64,000 nt of DNA, taken from contig NZ_BMXQ01000001.1 in assembly GCF_014651835.1 (NCBI RefSeq), positions 1,116,001 through 1,180,000 of the forward strand, given 5' to 3'. Positions within the stretch are counted from its first letter, which is position 1; every line of letters starts with the position of its first letter. Under the pieces are notes generated by a model that was given only the letters and a program-made list of their open reading frames with translations, was not told the origin of the DNA and ran no database searches. This DNA comes from Pigmentiphaga litoralis. Its GTDB lineage: Bacteria; Pseudomonadota; Gammaproteobacteria; Burkholderiales; Burkholderiaceae_B. A program made the position numbers and the translations under genes. Below are positions 55,801 through 64,000 of the stretch, piece after piece.

Positions 55801-55984
55801 CAATGTGATCGTCTGGCCCAGCCTGGTCGACACCCAGCGCAAGGAACTGCTGGGGTCATCCTTGCTGGGGGTGTACGGAATCTGGCAAAGCCACCAGGGT
55901 GTTCGCAGCCTGGTGGCGAAACGGCTGGTCGACCTGTCGGGGCTGCTGGGCAAGCTCAACACCGAAAGCCGGAATTTTCATTAG
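52823..55984 (+). CDS. dnaE2: Error-prone DNA polymerase III alpha subunit DnaE2 (ImuC)
   Basis: A 1053-residue C-family polymerase that carries out damage-induced translesion synthesis. It has an N-terminal PHP domain (SNFSFLRGASHPEELV), the catalytic aspartates in SEPPDIDVDFEH, a GRGSAANS motif and a C-terminal OB fold (TRGFMAADRL region onward to VNVIVWPS). The length fits DnaE2, which lacks the tau-binding tail of DnaE1. It is translationally coupled to imuB. Confidence 0.95.
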   Translation: MSAQASLFTPMLPAYAELQSLSNFSFLRGASHPEELVMRAAALGYSALALTDECSLAGVVRAHVQAKDPETPIKLIVGSQFTLTAPDGTPAFSLVALAQNRNGYGNLCELITLARTRADKGSYLVIANDFTSPPPALAHLRGLPDCQIILSADYGIDPDTLSAQAAWVAAAFPGRCRLGLCLLNRAQDTRHRAVVEQVAALHALPIVATGQVEMHVRSRKPLHDTMCAIRLGTSVADCGFALSQNAEQHVRSRLHLANLYKPDVLAETLKVADSCTFSLDELKYEYPEEVVPSGETPGSYLRRETWAGAHERFGPTLPAKLVAQLTRELDLIVELNYEAYFLTVYDIVKFARNHRILCQGRGSAANSAVCYCLGITAVSPMESELLFERFISRERSEPPDIDVDFEHQRREEVIQYIYGKYGRDRAALTAVVISYRPRSVLRDVGKALGIDLAVVDQVAKTHQWWDGKAGLNKRFVECGFDPESLHAQRWGALAERLMGFPRHLSQHPGGFVMSRGKLSRLVPIENATMADRSVVQWDKDDLDAVGLLKVDVLALGMLTVIRRALDLVSQQRGRVLEMYQIPIDDTATYDMICAADTMGVFQIESRAQMTMLPRLRPRRLYDLVVEVAIVRPGPIQGGMVHPYLKRRQGLEPIEYPSPQVEQALARTLGVPIFQEQVMQIAILAGGYTAGEADQLRRSMAAWKRKGGLEKHRTKLMAGMLGNGYDVDFAEAIFRQIEGFGEYGFPESHASSFAQLAYVSSWLKCHEPEAFLTALLNSQPMGFYSPYQLVQDAKRHGVKVLPVDVCISDWDAKLDNATKPPSVRIGLNQIQGLAEAVGRRIVDVRRQRMFTDTTDLGRRARLDRHSLQALAAANALQALSGHRRTALWEAVDSVPERGLLRDAGVHEPAPDLPAPTESEEIVADYQSLRMTLNRHPLALLRGYLGTRGFMAADRLNQFPDGRLARAAGIVTVRQRPGTAHGTIFVTLEDETGPVNVIVWPSLVDTQRKELLGSSLLGVYGIWQSHQGVRSLVAKRLVDLSGLLGKLNTESRNFH

Positions 55985-56015
55985 GCTGGATGGGCACGGT
56001 GCCGTCCCGAGCCCG

Positions 56016-56546
56016 TCATGGCATCAACTTGGACCGGTCTTCGTGCAGCGCGCCGTGGGGCACTTCCACCAACGGCGGCGAACGTTTGTCGGGCGCCACC
56101 CTCCGGATGGCGGCCAGGATGACCAACGCAAAGACCGTGCTCAAGATGGCAGTGGCTTCACGCCCCATGCCGGCGGCAATGCCGATCGCCGCGGTCGCCC
56201 AGATGCTGGCCGCGGTGGTCACCCCGCGCACTTGCTGCTCACCCAGTTTGATGATGGCGCCTGCGCCCAGAAAGCCGATGCCGGCGATCACGCCCTGCAA
56301 CACGCGGCTCATGTCCGCCAACTGGGTGCCGGCCTGAAGCGGCACCAGCACGAACAGCGCGGCGCCCACCGCCACCAGCATGTGGGTGCGCAGCCCGGCC
56401 GCCGTCCCGCGCAGTTCCCGTTCATACCCCAGCAGGCCGCCCAACACCATGGCCACCAGCAACCTGACGCATACCCGCGTGATCTCGGCCACGTCGTGCA
56501 GGTCCGAAAATTCCGCGACGACCGTCCCCCAGATTTGATTCCACAT
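56016..56546 (-). CDS. MgtC/SapB family membrane protein
   Basis: A 176-residue inner-membrane protein with four or five hydrophobic helices and the family signatures [18 protein letters not shown] (about 37-54) and [10 protein letters not shown]. MgtC helps some pathogens in low magnesium and macrophages; the role of environmental homologues is unclear. Start ATG 56546 (MWNQIWG) has a nearby purine-rich site; ATG 56576 would add 10 residues. It is convergent with dnaE2. Confidence 0.9.
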   Translation of the reverse strand: MWNQIWGTVVAEFSDLHDVAEITRVCVRLLVAMVLGGLLGYERELRGTAAGLRTHMLVAVGAALFVLVPLQAGTQLADMSRVLQGVIAGIGFLGAGAIIKLGEQQVRGVTTAASIWATAAIGIAAGMGREATAILSTVFALVILAAIRRVAPDKRSPPLVEVPHGALHEDRSKLMP

Positions 56547-56675
56547 GCCTTGCCGCTCCCTGGCAGGCGCCCACATCGGGTCGCCCGCGTCGTCATACTG
56601 TCACGCGAAGCTTACGACATGTCAGTACGATGACGCGTCACAAACACGCGCCGGACGTAACCGGCCATGGCAAAT

Positions 56676-56713
56676 GAAAAACGGCGATGCCACGCATTGC
56701 GCGACATCGCCGT
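56676..56713 (-). terminator. Terminator downstream of the TauD-type gene
   Basis: On the minus strand ACGGCGATG and CATCGCCGT pair around a 15-nt loop and are followed by five T. Confidence 0.8.
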
Positions 56714-56770
56714 CTTGTTTGCCTGACCCTTCGCACAGGCGAAGCGGACAGACAGTGCCGGTGCAGGGCC

Positions 56771-57583
56771 TCAGCCCGCCAACGGCGGCTCCGTCCCTTC
56801 CACCTGCACCCGGAAGCCCGAGCGCACGTTGGGCCAGTAATCCCAGATCGCCTTGTGGTGCGTGCAGCGGTTATCCCAGAACGCGATCGAATGATTGCGC
56901 CAGCGGAACCGGCAGGTCCATTCCGGGCGGTTGCAATGATCGATCAGGAACTTCAGGATCGCATCGCTCTCCTTGGGCGACAGTTCATTGATCTTCGACG
57001 TGAAATCGGTGTTCACGTAGATCAGCTTCTTGCCGCTGACAGGGTGGCGCGTGATGACAGGATGCGAATTGACCGGCGTGCCCGGGCCGAACACGCGGGT
57101 GCCGTCATGGGTAGCGGTCAGGCCTTCTAGGTACACCTTCATGCGCGGCGACAGTGCGTCATACGCCGAGTACATGCTGGCGAACATCGTGTCGCCGCCG
57201 CCATCGGGCGGAACCGTGTGGTTGTACAGCATGCTGCCAAGCGGCGGAATCGCGGCACACGACTGGTCGCTATGGAAGTTCTCGCCCGAAATCTGCTTGG
57301 AGGTCTCGTCGTAATGGAACTTGCGCACCAGCGGGTTATCGGTTGTCTTGCTGATCGTGTTGACGCCGACATGCTTGCCGAGCGGGCCGAAATAGCTGGC
57401 GACGCGGATCTGGTCTTCGAAGCTGATTTGCTGTTCGCGAAAGAACACCACCTGATACTTGATGAAGGCATCGTGCAGTTCTTTCTGCTGAATCTCGGAC
57501 AGCGGCTGGGTGAGATCGATATTGCCGATCTCGGCGCCGATATGCGGGGAAATCGGCGTGGCGGTAATGGAGGTATAGGACAT
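56771..57583 (-). CDS. TauD/TfdA-family Fe(II)/2-oxoglutarate dioxygenase
   Basis: A 270-residue dioxygenase. The iron ligands are His and Asp in FHSDQSC (about 105) and His in RCTHHKAIWDY (about 240); the 2-oxoglutarate Arg is in RSGFRVQVEG. The family oxidises taurine, 2,4-D or other sulfonates and aryloxy acids; the substrate is not known here. ATG 57583 is supported by the start of similarity and a GGAAAC site upstream. It lies 174 nt downstream of a LysR gene on the same strand and near a Bug binding protein, suggesting an uptake-and-catabolism unit. Confidence 0.9.
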   Translation of the reverse strand: MSYTSITATPISPHIGAEIGNIDLTQPLSEIQQKELHDAFIKYQVVFFREQQISFEDQIRVASYFGPLGKHVGVNTISKTTDNPLVRKFHYDETSKQISGENFHSDQSCAAIPPLGSMLYNHTVPPDGGGDTMFASMYSAYDALSPRMKVYLEGLTATHDGTRVFGPGTPVNSHPVITRHPVSGKKLIYVNTDFTSKINELSPKESDAILKFLIDHCNRPEWTCRFRWRNHSIAFWDNRCTHHKAIWDYWPNVRSGFRVQVEGTEPPLAG

Positions 57584-57757
57584 GGTTTCCTCTGCAGGGC
57601 AAACGGCCGGCGTTGACCGCCTGTAACAGGCAGCCCGAGATGACCGTTCAATGACGACATCATGCCCGCCGGGCGGGCGCTTCGCCAGAGGTCGCAGACC
57701 ACTAGTTGATATGCAGAAGGTGCATAACGACACGCACGGCGCGACTTGCCGCAGGTC

Positions 57758-58714
57758 CTAAGACCGTTTCGCCTCGTTCAGCCAGGCCTCGCGCGCGTCG
57801 TCGGGCAGCACCAGCGTGTCCAGGGCCACCTGACGGAGCATGTCCACCATCTTCGTGGCCAGCAACGTGGGCGGCCGGCGGCTTGCCGTGACCAGGCAGA
57901 TGGAGGAACTCATGATGGGATCGACCAGCGGGCAGATCAGCAATTCATCGGCGTGCTGCGAGGCGTGCAACCCGGCGCGCAGCACGTTGTAGGGCACGAC
58001 GGCGGCGCCCAGGCCATTGCCCACCAAGGCCTCGATCGACGCCACGCCATCGATCTCGAACGCGACGTCAAGCTCGAAACCCTGACGGCTTGCCTCGGCA
58101 TCGACCCGGGACCGCAATGGGTGCGGCTCGCACGGAAAGATCAGGGAATGATCCGCCAGTTGCGAGAACGACACGGTGCTCAGGCCGGCGTTTTCGGGCG
58201 ACTTGCGCAGGATCAGGCACATAGGCTCGGTCACCAGGCGCTCCACCTGCGTAAGTGAGGATGCAACCGGGTCGTACACCAGCGTCGCGTCGATCTTGTC
58301 GGCCACCAGCCGTTCGTGCAGCGATGTGCTCAGCGCTTCGACAATGGTCAGCCGCGCCTGCGGAAAGCGCGCGCTGAAAGCACGCACCAGGGGCACGGTC
58401 AGCACCCGGCCCAGCGACGGCGGCAGGCCGACCACGACGCGGCCGGTAATGTCGGCCTCGGCCTTGCTCAAGGCCTGGCTGGCCGCCTCGTATTGCTGCA
58501 GCACGCTTTTGGCAAAGGCCAGGAACTGCTCGCCGGCATCGGTGAGGACGATGCCGCGGCCGTGCCGGTGGAACAGGTTCTTGCGCAGTTCGACTTCAAG
58601 CTGTCGCACCTGACGGCTGAGGAAAGGCTGTCCCGTATCGAGCGCCGCCGCCGCGCGGCTGAAGCTGCCATGCTCCGCGACACGGACGAAGTATTCGAGC
58701 TGCTTGAAATCCAT
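57758..58714 (-). CDS. LysR-family transcriptional regulator
   Basis: A 318-residue LysR regulator: MDFKQLEYFVRVAEHGSFSR start, HTH through PFLSRQVRQLE, effector domain from about 90 (VVVGLPPSLGRVL). It resembles the CbbR/Nac-like group. It is divergent from the Bug gene and upstream of the dioxygenase, both plausible targets. A GGACC-N16-GGTCC inverted repeat at 58872-58897 in the divergent gap may be its operator. Confidence 0.9.
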   Translation of the reverse strand: MDFKQLEYFVRVAEHGSFSRAAAALDTGQPFLSRQVRQLEVELRKNLFHRHGRGIVLTDAGEQFLAFAKSVLQQYEAASQALSKAEADITGRVVVGLPPSLGRVLTVPLVRAFSARFPQARLTIVEALSTSLHERLVADKIDATLVYDPVASSLTQVERLVTEPMCLILRKSPENAGLSTVSFSQLADHSLIFPCEPHPLRSRVDAEASRQGFELDVAFEIDGVASIEALVGNGLGAAVVPYNVLRAGLHASQHADELLICPLVDPIMSSSICLVTASRRPPTLLATKMVDMLRQVALDTLVLPDDAREAWLNEAKRS

Positions 58715-58824
58715 GTTTCGTCACTCCGACAACAAGGCGCCACCTTAACCGCCCGCCTTCATCGATGCAATATCGGCATAGCTCCGACACAGCAAGTCCT
58801 CGACACCCCCTGCCTCGAAATGCC

Positions 58825-58854
58825 TTGACACTCTGTTACGACGACCAATAATGT
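58825..58854 (+). promoter_or_regulatory. Promoter-like sequence before the Bug gene
   Basis: TTGACA (58825-58830), an 18-bp spacer and TAATGT (58849-58854), in the 248-bp gap between the LysR and Bug genes. Confidence 0.55.
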
Positions 58855-58962
58855 GTGGCCTGCAAACCGCTGGACCGTATACGAAACACTTTGGTCCGAT
58901 GCACGCTGCACCCGCCGTTGCGCCCGCCGCAGTCGCCCTACCCTTCGCCAGAGTGAGCCACC

Positions 58963-59970
58963 ATGGGATTACCTAACCGCTTGACCTCGACCTCCTTCGC
59001 TGCCGCATTGGCGCCGCTTGCCGGCCTGCTGCTCACCATCGCCGTGGTGCCTGCCGCATCCGCCCAGGACTATCCCAACCGGCCGGTACGGCTGGTCGTG
59101 CCCTTTGCGGCCGGCGGCTCGTCCGACATCCTGGCCCGCAGCATGGCCCAATCGTTGTCCCAGCAACTGGGCCAACCCATCGTTGTCGAAAACAAGCCTG
59201 GCGCAGGCGGCATCATCGCGTCCGAACAAGTGGCGCGCGCCCCGGCCGACGGCTATACCCTGCTGTTCGGCACCATCGGTACCCACGCCATCAACCTGGC
59301 GCTGAAGAAAACGCTGCCGTTCGACCTGAACAAGGACTTCACCGCCATCGGCCGCCTGCAGGACGGTCCGCTCGTGCTGGTGATCAATCCGTCGGTGCCG
59401 GCCAAGAACATGCGCGAGCTGGAAGCGTATGCCAAGGCCAACCCGAACAAGCTGGCCTACGCGTCGGCCGGCATTGGCTCGATCTCGCATCTAGCGGGCG
59501 AACTGTTCAAGTCGGAAAGCCGCCTGGACATCACGCACGTGCCCTACAAGGGCGGCGGCGCGGCCATGCCCGACCTGCTGGGCGGACAGGTCCAGATGAT
59601 GGTCGAGACCATTCCCAACACGCTGGGCGCGGTCAAGGGCGCGAAGCTGATCGCGCTGTCGACGACGGGCGAGAAGCGCTCCGCGTCCTTGCCCGAGGTG
59701 CCGACCTTTGCGGAACAGGGCCTGCCCAAGCTGACCGTGAACGCCTGGACCGGCCTGTTCGCGCCCGCGAACCTGCCCCCCGCGATCCTTACGCGCCTGA
59801 ACACTGAACTGCAAAAGATCTCGAAGCAGCCCGACTACATGGACCGGATCGAGAAGGCCGGCAATGTGGCCGCCGCCCCGGGGACGCCGGCGGAATTTGC
59901 CGAGTTCGTCCGTTCGGAAGGCGTGCGGTGGCAAAAGGTCGCAGCTGCGGCGGGTGTAGAGAAGGAGTAA
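58963..59970 (+). CDS. Bug-family tripartite tricarboxylate transporter binding protein
   Basis: A 335-residue periplasmic solute-binding protein. A signal peptide (LAPLAGLLLTIAVVPAASA) is followed by the Bug signature YPNRPVRLVVPFAAGGSSD, then VENKPGAGGIIAS and YKGGGAAMPDLLGGQVQMM. Bug proteins are very numerous in Bordetella and relatives and bind carboxylates or amino acids; most lack adjacent tctAB permease genes, as here. Ligand unknown, perhaps the substrate of the nearby dioxygenase. Confidence 0.94.
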   Translation: MGLPNRLTSTSFAAALAPLAGLLLTIAVVPAASAQDYPNRPVRLVVPFAAGGSSDILARSMAQSLSQQLGQPIVVENKPGAGGIIASEQVARAPADGYTLLFGTIGTHAINLALKKTLPFDLNKDFTAIGRLQDGPLVLVINPSVPAKNMRELEAYAKANPNKLAYASAGIGSISHLAGELFKSESRLDITHVPYKGGGAAMPDLLGGQVQMMVETIPNTLGAVKGAKLIALSTTGEKRSASLPEVPTFAEQGLPKLTVNAWTGLFAPANLPPAILTRLNTELQKISKQPDYMDRIEKAGNVAAAPGTPAEFAEFVRSEGVRWQKVAAAAGVEKE

Positions 59971-59977
59971 CCCCCCT

Positions 59978-60005
59978 AGGCGCTTCGCGCCTCCCCCCAG
60001 GGGGC
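59978..60005. repeat. Short intergenic hairpin repeat
   Basis: AGGCGC-TTC-GCGCCT followed by CCCCCCAGGGGG, directly after the Bug stop codon. This C-run/G-run hairpin style is common between genes in Burkholderiales and may act in 3'-end stability. Confidence 0.6.
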
Positions 60006-60099
60006 GGCACTGGCGGACTGGCGGAGCCAGATCCGCTGTGCCCTGGGTTTTGGGCGTCTGGGTGCGGGCAGTTTTTCCGCCGCTTGCGTGTCTGACGGA

Positions 60100-60290
60100 C
60101 GGCGAGTGTTGAGGCGGATGCATCTGCCACGGCTTGTCCAGGTCCTGCGTGCGCACTGCAATCAGGTTGGCATAGCGCCCGCGCGGATCTTCCTTGGCCA
60201 GCCCGTCGCGCGATGCGTTCAGGTCGATCTGCTGCACGAAATCATCGTTCAGTGCCGCCACGCCCAGGTGGCGGAGGGTCCGCAGGCGAT
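60100..60290 (-). pseudogene. Decayed MetQ-like binding-lipoprotein fragment
   Basis: The minus-strand segment AALNDDFVQQIDLNASRDGL followed by AKEDPRGRYANLIAVRTQD and DKPW strongly recalls the C-terminal third of NlpA/MetQ methionine-binding lipoproteins. The upstream two thirds are missing, and after DKPW the match dissolves except for HSPSVRHA. No start codon or signal peptide exists. The rest of the 349-bp gap 59971-60319 holds only the hairpin repeat. Confidence 0.6.
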
Positions 60291-60319
60291 AACCGCATGC
60301 GCAGGTACTGCCCGGCTCG

Positions 60320-60652
60320 TCAGATCTGCAGACGCGATGTCGCAGGCGGCACTTTCAGGCAGGCCTGGTAGTCCGTCTCGACATCCTGCGTGCTGACGCG
60401 GTTGTCGTAAGCATCCTTGACCAGGTTCAGGAACCAGCCCCGGGTATCCGGGTCGTCGACCTTGGAAACATCCAGGACGGCGTCCACCACCCGTTGCGCC
60501 GCCCAGCCCTGGTCGCGAAGATTGACGATGACAAGACTGACGTCGCGTGTGGTGGCGCAGGCTTCGCGCGCTTCGCCGACCACATCGGCGCTCGCCGGCG
60601 GCAATGCGCCGAGGACGGACCCCAGCGCCAACATACCCAAGAACCGATTCAT
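60320..60652 (-). CDS. Small exported protein of unknown function
   Basis: A 110-residue protein with a signal peptide (MNRFLGMLALGSVLGALPPASA, cut before DVVGEA) and two Cys (EACATT, YQACLK) that could pair. The helical body contains LVIVNLRDQGWAAQRVVDAV. I do not recognise the family. The start at 60652 is chosen for the signal peptide; the frame is open to 60700. Confidence 0.65.
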   Translation of the reverse strand: MNRFLGMLALGSVLGALPPASADVVGEAREACATTRDVSLVIVNLRDQGWAAQRVVDAVLDVSKVDDPDTRGWFLNLVKDAYDNRVSTQDVETDYQACLKVPPATSRLQI

Positions 60653-60729
60653 GACAAGGCGGGTAACAAAAAGACACGACTGGAACGAAGGCGTGAGCAT
60701 ACGCCAACGTCCCGCAAATGTCAGTTCCG

Positions 60730-62095
<1,366 letters not shown>

Positions 62096-62180
62096 CGGTC
62101 CCTCGCCTTTCTGCGCGGAGGGTGGCTGATATCATTCGCTACCCGTTCCGGCTCTGGAACGGCGCGAAGACAGGTGCCCC

Positions 62181-62834
62181 ATGTTCCCTACACGACTCTC
62201 CGACGGATACCGGAATTTTCTTGATGGCCGCTTCAGTGATGAAAGCGCCCGTTACCGCACACTGGCCGAACGCGGCCAGACACCCGAAGTCATGGTGATC
62301 GGCTGTTGCGACTCCCGTGTCGCGCCCGAAGTGATCTTCGATGCCTCGCCCGGCGAACTGTTCGTGGTTCGCAACGTGGCCAATCTGGTGCCTCCTTACG
62401 AAGACGACCGCGAGACCTACCACGGGACCAGCGCCGCGCTGGAATTTGCCGTGCAGTCCCTGCGCGTGAAGCACATCGTGGTGCTGGGCCACGCGCATTG
62501 CGGCGGCATCCAGGCCGTGGCCAAGCATTCCGCCGCGCTGTCGCCGGGCGATTTCATCGGAAAGTGGATGAGCCAGATCGCGCCGGTGGCCGAGCGGCTG
62601 GGCCCGATGGGCGACAACCCCGGCAAATATCTGATGCAGATGGAACTTGCGGTGGTCGAGCACAGCCTCAATAACCTGATGACGTTTCCTTGCGTGCGCA
62701 TCCTGGTCGAACGCGGCCAGCTGCAACTGCACGGCGCGTACTTCGGTGTCGCGACCGGCCTCTTGCTGGTGCGCAACCCGGCGACCGGCGAATTCCACCC
62801 GGCGTCGTCTCCCCCTCACGCTGCGGGCGCCTAG
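62181..62834 (+). CDS. Beta-carbonic anhydrase
   Basis: A 217-residue zinc enzyme that interconverts CO2 and bicarbonate. The zinc ligands are Cys in IGCCDSRVAPE (with the CxDSR Asp-Arg dyad), and His and Cys in LGHAHCGGI about 60 residues later. The length matches the family (CynT/Can type). The start ATG 62181 directly precedes the conserved N-terminus LSDGYRNFLDGRF. Confidence 0.95.
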   Translation: MFPTRLSDGYRNFLDGRFSDESARYRTLAERGQTPEVMVIGCCDSRVAPEVIFDASPGELFVVRNVANLVPPYEDDRETYHGTSAALEFAVQSLRVKHIVVLGHAHCGGIQAVAKHSAALSPGDFIGKWMSQIAPVAERLGPMGDNPGKYLMQMELAVVEHSLNNLMTFPCVRILVERGQLQLHGAYFGVATGLLLVRNPATGEFHPASSPPHAAGA

Positions 62835-62875
62835 CCCGCGGCCGTTCTTGCCGCACTGTGGCGAAGGAAGCTTGC

Positions 62876-63580
62876 ATGATTGGTCGTACCTGGATTCTTG
62901 CCGCATTACTGGCGCCCGCCTGCGTGTATGCCGGCGGCACGGCCAACCTGACCGCGCGCGACGAACAGGGTAAGCAACTGACCGCCACGGTCGAATTCGT
63001 GGGCACGTCGCGGCTGCGGGTGACGTCGCCCAACCAGCCCGGCGCCTACATGATTGCGCGCGATGGCAAGGTCTACAACATCGCCAAGGTTCAGGGCCGC
63101 ACGGTGGTGATGGAAGCCAAGGACCTGATGCGCATGGCCGGCAACATGATGCCCAGCCCGACGGCCGCCATTGAACAGGTCAACAGCGTCGTGTCGCTGA
63201 CGCCGACGTCGGCCAGGGAAACCGTGGCCGGCATTACCGGCACGGTGTACAAGCTGACGTATGAAGACGGCCAACGTCGCACCCGCACTGAAGACCTGGT
63301 CCTGGCGAAAGATGCGCGCGCCACCGAATTCACGTCGGCGGCGGTTCACTTTGGCAAGACGCTGGCGGCCGCGTCGGGCACGATCATTCCCCCGGGCGCT
63401 GACGACCTGGTGGCGCGTATCCAGCGGGATGGGCTGGGCCTGCTGCGTTTTGGCAACCGGATCGAGATCAATTCCTTGAACGGTACGACGCCTGCGGCGA
63501 CCCGCTTCGACCTGCCCGCCGGATCGTTCCAGATGCCCGATCTGGGGGGCCTGTTCCCGGGCCTGGGCGGCGCGCGTTAA
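62876..63580 (+). CDS. Exported protein of unknown function
   Basis: A 234-residue protein with a signal peptide (WILAALLAPACVYAG) and a beta-rich body (RVTSPNQPGAYMIARDGKVY; ITGTVYKLTYEDGQRRTR), resembling small periplasmic proteins of the DUF4412 type in general layout, though I cannot confirm the family. The tail is Gly/Leu-rich (GGLFPGLGGAR). It follows the carbonic anhydrase by 41 nt on the same strand. Confidence 0.72.
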   Translation: MIGRTWILAALLAPACVYAGGTANLTARDEQGKQLTATVEFVGTSRLRVTSPNQPGAYMIARDGKVYNIAKVQGRTVVMEAKDLMRMAGNMMPSPTAAIEQVNSVVSLTPTSARETVAGITGTVYKLTYEDGQRRTRTEDLVLAKDARATEFTSAAVHFGKTLAAASGTIIPPGADDLVARIQRDGLGLLRFGNRIEINSLNGTTPAATRFDLPAGSFQMPDLGGLFPGLGGAR

Positions 63581-63637
63581 GCGCCTGCCAACGAGGGCGG
63601 CCGCCACGGGGACCTGGAGACGGCCACTGGTATTGGC

Positions 63638-64000
63638 TCAGCTCTGCCGAGGCACCGAGGGCGCAGCGGCAGGCATGCCCATCCCGGTCTCCGGCGCATG
63701 CGCCACCGGCGTCGCCGTGTCGTCCGCCGGCGTTCCCGCCGCCATGCGCGAGTCGCGCCATCCGCCATACCGGTAGTACGCTGCCGCCAGCATCAGCGAC
63801 ACCATCGCACCCAGCGGGAAACTCCACCAGATCGCATCGGCGCCAAAGCGTTCCTGCAGCAGACTGGCAACCGGCAGGCGGATCAGCCAGATCGAGATGA
63901 ACAGGATGATCAGCGGCGCGTACACGGCGCCCGTGGCGCGCACGACGCCGAACAGTACGATCGTCACGCCGAACGCCACAAAGGACCACACCACGATCAT
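63638..64000 (-). CDS. MATE-family efflux transporter, C-terminal part
   Basis: The last 120 residues of a multidrug exporter of the MATE (NorM/DinF) group; the 5' part lies beyond the right edge. Visible are membrane helices with FGVVRATGAVYAPLIILF, LIRLPVASLL and the final helix with ADAIWWSFPLGAMVSLMLAA followed by YYRYGGWR, all typical of MATE C-termini. A Pro/Ala-rich hydrophilic tail of about 35 residues follows. Confidence 0.88.
   Translation of the reverse strand: MIVVWSFVAFGVTIVLFGVVRATGAVYAPLIILFISIWLIRLPVASLLQERFGADAIWWSFPLGAMVSLMLAAAYYRYGGWRDSRMAAGTPADDTATPVAHAPETGMGMPAAAPSVPRQS

Overview
The window is high-GC, densely coded DNA of a betaproteobacterium of the order Burkholderiales, most likely the Alcaligenaceae (Bordetella/Achromobacter/Pigmentiphaga-like). 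That placement is inferred from a Bug-family (tripartite tricarboxylate) binding protein, the gene runs comEC-tatD-lolD-lolC and rpfE-like-recJ-prfB-lysS, and an uvrB/tyrB head-to-head pair. Most of the window is chromosomal housekeeping DNA. I see no prophage, insertion sequence, integrase or CRISPR array.

Left part (1-15.9 kb): a TRAP permease cut by the window edge; a LysR regulator behind an alpha/beta hydrolase; comEC; tatD; the lipoprotein-export pair lolD/lolC; then an rpfE-like gene, recJ, prfB (with its programmed +1 frameshift), a short-chain dehydrogenase and lysS. A bidirectional terminator closes this block.

15.9-28.2 kb: an odd plug-less TonB-receptor barrel with a lipoprotein signal, then the complete iron-sulphur operon iscR-iscS-iscU-iscA-hscB-hscA-fdx-iscX on the minus strand, with two similar IscR-like operators 30 bp apart upstream. 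A small tyrosine phosphatase, uvrB and tyrB follow. An 18-bp tandem repeat lies between uvrB and tyrB.

28.2-40.5 kb: this segment is bracketed by two identical tRNA-Asn genes in direct orientation. It holds fabA, small copper-related genes, a tightly overlapping trio (beta-propeller, polysaccharide deacetylase, sterol-desaturase-like oxygenase), and a striking junction where a SCO gene and an ABC binding-protein gene have both lost their 5' halves. Next come the ABC permease and ATPase, a hydrolase, a 668-bp gap with two large near-palindromes, a methyltransferase, a YgjP-like metalloprotein and an IMPACT-family gene. Genes around 36.5-39.1 kb use noticeably more G- and T-ending codons.

40.5-64 kb: a 2-hydroxyacid dehydrogenase with an IclR regulator, an RNase HI with an extra N-terminal domain, a mechanosensitive channel, endonuclease I, a GAF-PAS-PAS-GGDEF protein, DUF2236 and DUF1176 proteins, and an FMN reductase. 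The LexA-controlled mutagenesis cassette imuA-imuB-dnaE2 follows. After it come an MgtC-like protein, a TauD-type dioxygenase with a LysR regulator and divergent Bug protein, a decayed metQ remnant, a type II lumazine synthase under an FMN riboswitch, a beta-carbonic anhydrase and the end of a MATE exporter.

Short in-frame tandem or low-complexity insertions recur in several otherwise conserved proteins (LolD, ComEC, an alpha/beta hydrolase). I found no clearly new multi-gene defence or mobile system. The best leads are the plug-less receptor, the double truncation near 33.98 kb, the large palindromes and the uncharacterised propeller-deacetylase-desaturase operon.
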